From Bacteroidales bacterium (GTDB lineage Bacteria > Bacteroidota > Bacteroidia > Bacteroidales > F082): DNA of 32,582 nucleotides. Each line of letters starts with the position of its first letter. Position 1 is the first letter of the stretch. The stretch spans positions 1-32,582 of the forward strand of contig WFNG01000128.1 of assembly GCA_015488735.1 (NCBI GenBank), in the 5' to 3' direction. The notes beneath the pieces are model-generated. The model was not told where the DNA came from. It made no database searches and saw nothing but the letters and a program-made list of their open reading frames with translations. Below, one piece after another: positions 8,804 through 13,876 of the stretch. Both the position numbers and the translations under genes were made by a program.

Positions 8804-9205
8804 CTACAACTTATTCACCAGCTTAAGCATATATTCGATATCGCCATCAAACTCTTCTGCAATTTCCGGAGGAAACTCCCCAAAACCACTCATGCGTTTG
8901 GAAAGCGAATCATTGAGTATCTCCCAGGCTTTGGATTTGCGTGAATTCAAAAAATGACTTTCCACCATTTCCTGACGCGTGAGTTGGTATTTGTCGGCAA
9001 GTCTTGCAATCTCTTTTTCAATCTCAGTTACAGCTTTTAATACCGATTGCTTTTTCTGTACACTTAAATCTTTCTCTTCTAACTGCATTCGCAATTCATT
9101 TTCCGAGGTAAGCACCTCCCGGATTTCTACTGCCATCTTTTCAAGCAAATACAGCGTTGAAGAAAATGAACGCCTGTGGTTGGGCTGCAATTCTATCTTT
9201 TCCAT
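8804..9205 (-). CDS. Small coiled-coil protein, unknown function
   Basis: A hydrophilic protein of 133 residues that is almost wholly helical by composition. Residues 20-85 (LYLLEKMAVEIREVLTSENE through IEKEIARLADKYQLTRQEMV) have a heptad-like pattern that suggests a coiled coil. No signal peptide or membrane segment is seen. The C-terminus contains a short acidic segment (FPPEIAEEFDGDIEYMLKL). I do not recognise a family. It sits next to the decayed RhuM gene and the restriction-modification gene, on the same strand. Between it and the RhuM remnant lies a 131-base element with inverted ends, so it may belong to the accessory block or mark its edge. Confidence 0.65.
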   Translation of the reverse strand: MEKIELQPNHRRSFSSTLYLLEKMAVEIREVLTSENELRMQLEEKDLSVQKKQSVLKAVTEIEKEIARLADKYQLTRQEMVESHFLNSRKSKAWEILNDSLSKRMSGFGEFPPEIAEEFDGDIEYMLKLVNKL

Positions 9206-9217
9206 GTGTTTATATTT

Positions 9218-9348
9218 ATATAACGGTTTTAATATGGTGCGTGGCGCATTTTCCTTGTTTTATTTTTCTATTTTCCGGTAACTTCATTTAATGTTTAATC
9301 GTCATATTTACAACTAATTGCGGTATGCATTATGAGCCTTTGTTATAT
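9218..9348. repeat. Intergenic element with inverted ATATAAC ends
   Basis: ATATAAC at 9218-9224 is repeated in inverse orientation as GTTATAT at 9342-9348, bounding 131 bases of non-coding, low-GC sequence. The first 12 bases (ATATAACGGTTT) recur on the same strand at 13779-13790 on the other side of the restriction-modification gene. A block starting GTGCG(T)TGG and ending CATTTTC is shared between 9237-9255 and 13667-13682. The layout resembles small Bacteroidota intergenic elements that sit beside accessory genes, but the match is short, so the identity is open. Confidence 0.35.
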
Positions 9349-9386
9349 GCCGGCTGTTTTCTTTTATCAATTCAAATGTTTCTATT

Positions 9387-9704
9387 TTACTGCAATATTG
9401 CTCGGTCATGGCGAAGGAGTAAGACGGACTGGAAGGCTCTTTTAGCATTTTTGGACAGTGGGTAAGCTTTGCGCCAAAAAACCTTTTCAGACGAACATAT
9501 ATCCCTAATACGAGCTAATAGTTCATCGAAATAATTTCCATCTCCTGCTTGTTTCAGTATATCATCGTTCATTGTGGAACGCGATTTTTGAAACAATTGG
9601 CCCATTTGGCCAATAGTCAGCCAAACGGTTTCTTCTTCCAAACGGACATCAATTTTTGTCTGTCCGTCTTCGGTTTGGTATAATAGTAGTTCTGAGTTGG
9701 TCAT
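9387..9704 (-). pseudogene. RhuM-family gene, internally deleted and frameshifted
   Basis: The first 45 residues (TEDGQTKIDVRLEEETVWLT, IGQMGQLFQKSRSTM) match the N-terminus of the RhuM (virulence protein / toxin-like) family. The sequence then jumps directly to YFDELLARIRDICSSEKVFW, which in intact members of about 300-340 residues lies roughly 100 residues later. After FWRK the frame is lost: the next residues (AYPLSKNAKR and on) do not match, and a stop follows at 105 residues. The +1 frame stays open to a TAG at 9314-9316 but also does not give the expected IYATSIDYDP continuation. The ATG is 1 base beyond the stop of the restriction-modification gene, so it was the last gene of that unit. 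RhuM genes commonly travel with restriction systems in defence islands (general knowledge). This copy is probably non-functional. Confidence 0.75.
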
Positions 9705-9705
9705 C

Positions 9706-12700
9706 TTAATTTCCCTCTATAATATTAATTTCCTCCTCCGTCAAACCATACAACTCATAAACCATTTGGTCTATTTCTTTGTCCGTTTTTTCTATTTCGG
9801 ATTTTAGTTTTTGGGCTTCCCTCGATTCCAAAAGAAAATATTCTTCCCATTCTGCTTCCTGCGAGAGCGAGAGTTTTATTTTCTTTTTACGCAATTCTTT
9901 AATAAAATTAGAGAATGAAAGCAGGTACCAGTCTTGCAGTTTTTTTGGGAGAGTTTCCATCTCAAATTTACGCTGCATTGCACGTTGGAACTTAGTGACC
10001 AGAGCTTGCAAATTATCAGTTAGCCGGGTTTGTTCTTTTGCATATTGTGCCAGTGTGGCCGTTTGTTCTTTATTGGCTTGCGGAACAGGAAAATGTTCGA
10101 AATAAACCTTGCGAATTTCTCGTGTTCCACCTTGAAGTTCGGGGCAATTGTACCAAATCCAAAGTTTTGCTAACGATGAGTTCAAGAGAGCTGTAAGAAA
10201 TAAAAGAGAAACTGAATTGTTTTTAGCGGTGAGAATAAAACTTTTGTCGTTTCCTAATATTCCACTTTCATCGTACATAAACGGAAATACCGAAGTCATA
10301 TTCGGATAAATAATTTTTGGTTTATTAAACTCCTGATTGTATGCAATACTATCCTGGGTTTCAAACCACCTGCCTCTTGTTTTTTTGCGTGAACCTTTGT
10401 CTCCGGTTTGTTTTAGGCGGTCGTATCCAAACGATAGCAAATGTTCTTTGATGGCCGGAAAACTTTCAATATCTAAATTAAGAGATGGAAAAGTAGTTAT
10501 CAAATACTCACTACCTGTTATTCCATAAGGAGAAATATCCCTGCCACGCACCATCGGTTTAATAATTTCATTACTTTTTGCATCGGCAGCAATTAGGTTT
10601 TTTCTGGTTTCTGCATCAATATAAAAGGCATCGTTATATCCAGTAAGTATTCCACGATAAATGGATACTGGCAAGTCCTTCAATTCAATACCCTCTCTGG
10701 ACATTTTTGTAAGTTTCTGAGCATCGGCATAAGGTTGAATGCTCCAGTTGTTTTCGCCAAAATTATTGGAAGAATAACTGTATAAGTTTGTTTTTACTTC
10801 TGAAAGGAAATCGCCATAATACGTTTTTCTATTTAGCGACAGAACTTCTACCTGTTTGTTAGCTTTACTTTTTTGAGTAACGAAAATGCACACGTAAGTA
10901 GTAGCTTCATCAAAAAACTGTATATCGCCAAAGTTTAGTATTTGTCGCAAACCAGTTTTCGATAAAAATTTCCGAAGTGGTTTACCATAGGCAACAATCA
11001 TCCATTTATTGGGCATAATAAACGACTGTAACCCTCCTTCATTCAGTAATTTGTAACCACGTTCAGTAAACAGACAATACAAATCGGCTCCTTTGTGGAA
11101 TGTTTCATAAGCACAACTCGCCAGTTTATCGCTCATTTGTCCCATTGACTGGAGTTGTACATACGGCGGATTACCAATCACCACATCGAAACCACCTTTG
11201 TATTCGGCACGGAATGCGTGTTCTTTTGTACATAGAAATTCCTTTTTTAGCTCTTCTATTCTTTCGCTTTTAGGTAGTTCGTGTTTTACGCGGTTATTTC
11301 GAATATATTCTATTACATTATTTAGATATTTTTCGTCTTTTATTTCGGATTTTCCGAACTTCTGCGTCCAGAGGGAATTATATTTTTCTTTTTTCTTTTC
11401 GGTATCGGTACCAGTACCGGTACCGGACAAGGGGACATGTCCCCTTGTTGTGCCCGTAGCACTCGTAGCAGTAGAAGGTATCGTTATACCTTTTTCTATA
11501 TTATATCTTCTTCCACTTACGGCTTTTATTTTTCCCACTATTTTCGGCAGTTCTTCCCGTTCGCACACCAGTAGCAGGTGCATATGGTCGCCACAGATAT
11601 TATATTCGATTATGTCAATGGGATAAATCCCATTGTTGTCAAGTTTGCTTTCTTTTACTATTTCGGCAATGGTTTTCGTTATTGTTATTTCATCTTCCTC
11701 TGTTAGCCAGATGGCCTCACCTGTCTTTACATGATTGTCGAACATTCGTTGCGAGTATCTCGAATTATGTGTTGCAGAAGTAATATGCCATGCTCTTTTC
11801 TCTTTTTTACTGAATACAGTAGGAAACTCTTTATACCAGTTAAAAGCCTTATCGCCTGCAACTTCAGGATCGTCAATTAGTGAGTTTCCACATTTTATGC
11901 TGTTACTAAGTGTATTGAGTTTTCGCCCTTTTTGGGCAGTACGTAACCAAAGTGAGAGTTTGGCAATTTCAACTGATTCTTCATTCAGATCAACACCAAA
12001 AATATTTTTTTCAAGGATGTCAGTGGTGATGTCGGAAAATATAATTGCCCCGCCAAAGAGCCGGGTCCGCAATTCATCAATTTTCCGATGTTCGTTTATG
12101 AGAAATTCCAATGCCTGATTCAAAAACGCACCGGATCCACAAGCAGGGTCAAGAATGGTTAATTTTAAAAGCCAGTTTCGGTATTCATCCAGTCTTTTGT
12201 CGAGTGCCCTTACAATGTCTTTTTTACGGTTCTTTCGTCCTTTGGCATATTCTTCGTCAACAATTTTTAGTTCAGTTCGTTTTTCGTTGCATAGTTTTCC
12301 AACCGTATTTTCTACAATGTATTTGGTAATGTATTTCGGGGTGTAAAAGATGCCATCCTTTTTGCGCTTGCTGGCACTGGCAACAGTGCCAGCCAACGGG
12401 TCATGACCCGTTGTTGCGGCTATTGCCGCAATCTCGCCCAATGAATGCTCAAAAATATGCCCCAGGATATTTACATCAACATCCGTGTCAAAATCGTAAT
12501 TACTTAATTTTAGTGTGTGTTCATGCAGAATTTCATCGTCAATTATAATATTGTCTAATACTTCATCGGGTTTAAAAAGTCCGCCGTTGTACGCATATAT
12601 TTCAGCACGATTTCCACTTTTGGGTCTGCCCACATTCAGTACATGAAAGTATTTTTTAAAGGTGTAGTAAAGCGGTTTGGCATCTCCAAAATCTACATCG

Positions 12701-13503
12701 TCTTTCCATTTATCGATAATTTGTGAAATGGAATTGGGCGGAACTAACAATCTGTCTTCGGCAAAAAAGATAAACAGAAAACGGTCGAGCAGTTTTTGTG
12801 TCTTTTTGAACAGTAAAAGTTTATCTGTTTCGGGATTGTTTTTTATAAGATTATTGTAAATCGCCGTTCTGAATGTTGAGTAATCGGCATACAATTTTTT
12901 TGTGATGTTTTCTTCCTGTAAAACCGATGAGTTCTTTATTTTTAATGGCAAATCATTCAGCAGGTTATCTTTTGCCAAACAAAGCCACATTAACGAGAAC
13001 TGTTCTTTTGTCAGGTTGAACAAATCGAAATCAACATGGTCAACGGCATCTTGAATGTAAAAGCGAAGTTTTTCAAAATTCGAGGTAATCACATAAATAC
13101 ATTTCGGATGGTGGTTTTTGTATCCGAATGCCTGTGTTTCAATTTTATCTAAATCAGATGTATTTGTACCCTTCAATTCGATAACTGCGGTTGCATATGG
13201 TTCTGCCAAGGGGTCATGACCCCTTGTAAGGATTGCACCGTCAGCTTTTTTACTGTTCGATATATTTTTTAATTCGGTAGTCAGGTTAAAATTCGGTTCA
13301 GGATTTAATGTATACCCTAAAATATTTACAAATAATTCCCGTAAAAACCCCTCCTGAAATTGTTCTTCTTTTGAGTTTCGAATGTTTTCCTGTCTTTCTG
13401 GATTTCCAAAATAGCTCTGAAAATCAGCATATTTTTTGTCGATTAATGCAGCGTTAAGGTCGTTTAAATATTTGTTTTCTACCGATTTTTGAAACAAACT
13501 CAT
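9706..13503 (-). CDS. Type IIG restriction-modification enzyme with an inserted HUH/Y1 transposase-like domain
   Basis: A single polypeptide of 1265 residues. The N-terminal PD-(D/E)xK nuclease is marked by D88 (KADGAIL) and E109-L-K111 (VIELKG). A helical connector has LLLFKKTQKLLDRFLFIFFA and ILGHIFEHSLGEI, then KKDGIFYTPKYITKYIVENT. The N6-adenine methyltransferase has motif I DPACGSGAF at 452-460 and motif IV NPPY at 778-781. A specificity region and C-terminal helices complete it (FPVPQANKEQTATL, then KEIDQMVYELYGLTEEEI). This is the order of Eco57I-type enzymes, which usually have about 1000-1050 residues. The excess is an insert at about 565-769 that resembles a RAYT/IS200 HUH domain (listed separately). 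Three palindromes also interrupt the frame. The frame is intact and the catalytic motifs of both activities are present, so the protein may be active. The target sequence cannot be predicted. Confidence 0.92.
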   Translation of the reverse strand: MSLFQKSVENKYLNDLNAALIDKKYADFQSYFGNPERQENIRNSKEEQFQEGFLRELFVNILGYTLNPEPNFNLTTELKNISNSKKADGAILTRGHDPLAEPYATAVIELKGTNTSDLDKIETQAFGYKNHHPKCIYVITSNFEKLRFYIQDAVDHVDFDLFNLTKEQFSLMWLCLAKDNLLNDLPLKIKNSSVLQEENITKKLYADYSTFRTAIYNNLIKNNPETDKLLLFKKTQKLLDRFLFIFFAEDRLLVPPNSISQIIDKWKDDVDFGDAKPLYYTFKKYFHVLNVGRPKSGNRAEIYAYNGGLFKPDEVLDNIIIDDEILHEHTLKLSNYDFDTDVDVNILGHIFEHSLGEIAAIAATTGHDPLAGTVASASKRKKDGIFYTPKYITKYIVENTVGKLCNEKRTELKIVDEEYAKGRKNRKKDIVRALDKRLDEYRNWLLKLTILDPACGSGAFLNQALEFLINEHRKIDELRTRLFGGAIIFSDITTDILEKNIFGVDLNEESVEIAKLSLWLRTAQKGRKLNTLSNSIKCGNSLIDDPEVAGDKAFNWYKEFPTVFSKKEKRAWHITSATHNSRYSQRMFDNHVKTGEAIWLTEEDEITITKTIAEIVKESKLDNNGIYPIDIIEYNICGDHMHLLLVCEREELPKIVGKIKAVSGRRYNIEKGITIPSTATSATGTTRGHVPLSGTGTGTDTEKKKEKYNSLWTQKFGKSEIKDEKYLNNVIEYIRNNRVKHELPKSERIEELKKEFLCTKEHAFRAEYKGGFDVVIGNPPYVQLQSMGQMSDKLASCAYETFHKGADLYCLFTERGYKLLNEGGLQSFIMPNKWMIVAYGKPLRKFLSKTGLRQILNFGDIQFFDEATTYVCIFVTQKSKANKQVEVLSLNRKTYYGDFLSEVKTNLYSYSSNNFGENNWSIQPYADAQKLTKMSREGIELKDLPVSIYRGILTGYNDAFYIDAETRKNLIAADAKSNEIIKPMVRGRDISPYGITGSEYLITTFPSLNLDIESFPAIKEHLLSFGYDRLKQTGDKGSRKKTRGRWFETQDSIAYNQEFNKPKIIYPNMTSVFPFMYDESGILGNDKSFILTAKNNSVSLLFLTALLNSSLAKLWIWYNCPELQGGTREIRKVYFEHFPVPQANKEQTATLAQYAKEQTRLTDNLQALVTKFQRAMQRKFEMETLPKKLQDWYLLSFSNFIKELRKKKIKLSLSQEAEWEEYFLLESREAQKLKSEIEKTDKEIDQMVYELYGLTEEEINIIEGN
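11401..11424. repeat. Four tandem hexamers of the GGTACC type inside the coding region
   Basis: GGTATC, GGTACC, AGTACC and GGTACC follow one another without gaps. In the minus frame they encode a Gly-Thr run (GTGTGTDT) in the linker of the transposase-like domain. A 6-base unit keeps the frame, so slippage would change the linker length by two residues per step and not break the protein. Confidence 0.75.
11427..11448. repeat. Perfect 22-bp palindrome with GGGGACATGTCCCC core, in frame
   Basis: A perfect inverted repeat centred between 11437 and 11438, with arms ACAAGGGGACA and TGTCCCCTTGT. It is decoded on the minus strand as T-R-G-H-V-P-L (H689) and lies within the HUH-like domain between the HMH motif and the candidate tyrosine. 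It is a variant of the palindromes at 12394 and 13207 and is read in the same phase as both. Confidence 0.9.
12371..12431. repeat. Cluster of three adjacent inverted repeats, in frame
   Basis: There are three perfect hairpins in 61 bases. CTGGCACTG/CAGTGCCAG (12371-12392) has a GCAA loop. CAACGGGTCATGACCCGTTG (12394-12413) is a 20-bp palindrome. TTGCGGC/GCCGCAA (12414-12431) has a TATT loop. In the protein they encode about AAIAATTGHDPLAGTVASA (residues 360-378), a stretch rich in small residues placed just before the conserved KRKKDGIFYTP motif. This is a spot where homologues usually have a variable linker, so the cluster looks like a tolerated insertion. Confidence 0.85.
13207..13226. repeat. 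Perfect 20-bp palindrome with GGGGTCATGACCCC core, in frame
   Basis: CAAGGGGTCATGACCCCTTG is decoded on the minus strand as T-R-G-H-D-P-L (H96). It falls between the predicted catalytic D88 and E109-x-K111 of the nuclease, so the insertion lengthens an active-site loop. It shares its core and its reading phase with the palindromes at 12394-12413 and 11427-11448. Confidence 0.9.
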
Positions 13504-13876
13504 ATTTTGGTTTTACTCTCTGTTTTTATCGAAATTAATTCAACTAAAATACAATTTTAATTTGTCACTATTTTAATAATTACCATAAAAGTGTGCGCCG
13601 GCAAAAAAGGCATGTATTTGACAGCGAAGGAACGGTTGCAGGGACGGGCTGGAAAATTTATGCTTTGTGCGTTGGCATTTTCTATTCTTTTTCTTTTTAG
13701 GTTGCAGTAAAATTTTTATGCTGTGGCTTCTTCTCAGCTTCCAACTAACGTCAAATTTTCATACTGGTATTCAGTTGCATATAACGGTTTGATAAATATA
13801 CAATTTCTATTCCAGTCCGGCTGCACTATACCGATGGTTGTGTCAGGTTTATTCGGCAAATACGTTTCAACGACAT
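13504..13876. other. Intergenic region at the edge of the accessory block
   Basis: These 373 bases lie between the start of the restriction-modification gene and the stop of the S9 peptidase gene. They should contain the promoter of the former, but no TAnnTTTG box was found close to its start. The region holds a repeat shared with the other side of the block (GTGCGTTGGCATTTTC at 13667-13682 and ATATAACGGTTT at 13779-13790). No gene is convincing; the plus-strand frames that start here run antisense into the peptidase. Confidence 0.5.

Larger units (their letters stand above)
11197..11811 (-). mobile_element. HUH/Y1 (RAYT, IS200-like) transposase-like domain inserted in the methyltransferase
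   Basis: This codes for about residues 565-769 of the restriction-modification protein, exactly between EFPTVF and GGFDVVIGNPPY, which are close together in ordinary Eco57I-type enzymes. Its order of motifs follows REP-associated Y1 transposases. First comes AWHITSATHNSRYS (family W-H-I/V-T-x-x-T). Then comes IIEYNICGDHMHLLLV with the HUH-type H640-M-H642 (family M-P-N-H-V-H-L-L). Next is LPKIVGKIKAVSGRRYNIEK, then SLWTQKFGKSEI (family L-W-Q-x-x-F). Last is VIEYIRNNRVKHELP (family Y-I-x-x-N-P), with Y733 as candidate nucleophile. Between the HUH and the tyrosine sits a low-complexity stretch holding a palindrome and a hexamer repeat; without it the spacing is normal for the family. There is no separate start or stop. 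Similarity is by eye; activity is unproven. Confidence 0.8.

Noticed and set aside
9218-9348. Reading the 131-base element as an integron attC site.
   Set aside because: The ends GTTATAT and ATATAAC do not fit the GTTRRRY core, and no integrase is in the window.
11198-11626. Plus-strand open frame of 142 codons inside the restriction-modification gene.
   Set aside because: It is antisense to the HUH-like insert and rich in Ser and Phe, as expected for a shadow frame.
11197-11811. Calling the methyltransferase insert an intein.
   Set aside because: There is no Cys/Ser at the left boundary, no His-Asn at the right boundary and no HINT-domain motif; the motifs match an HUH nuclease instead.
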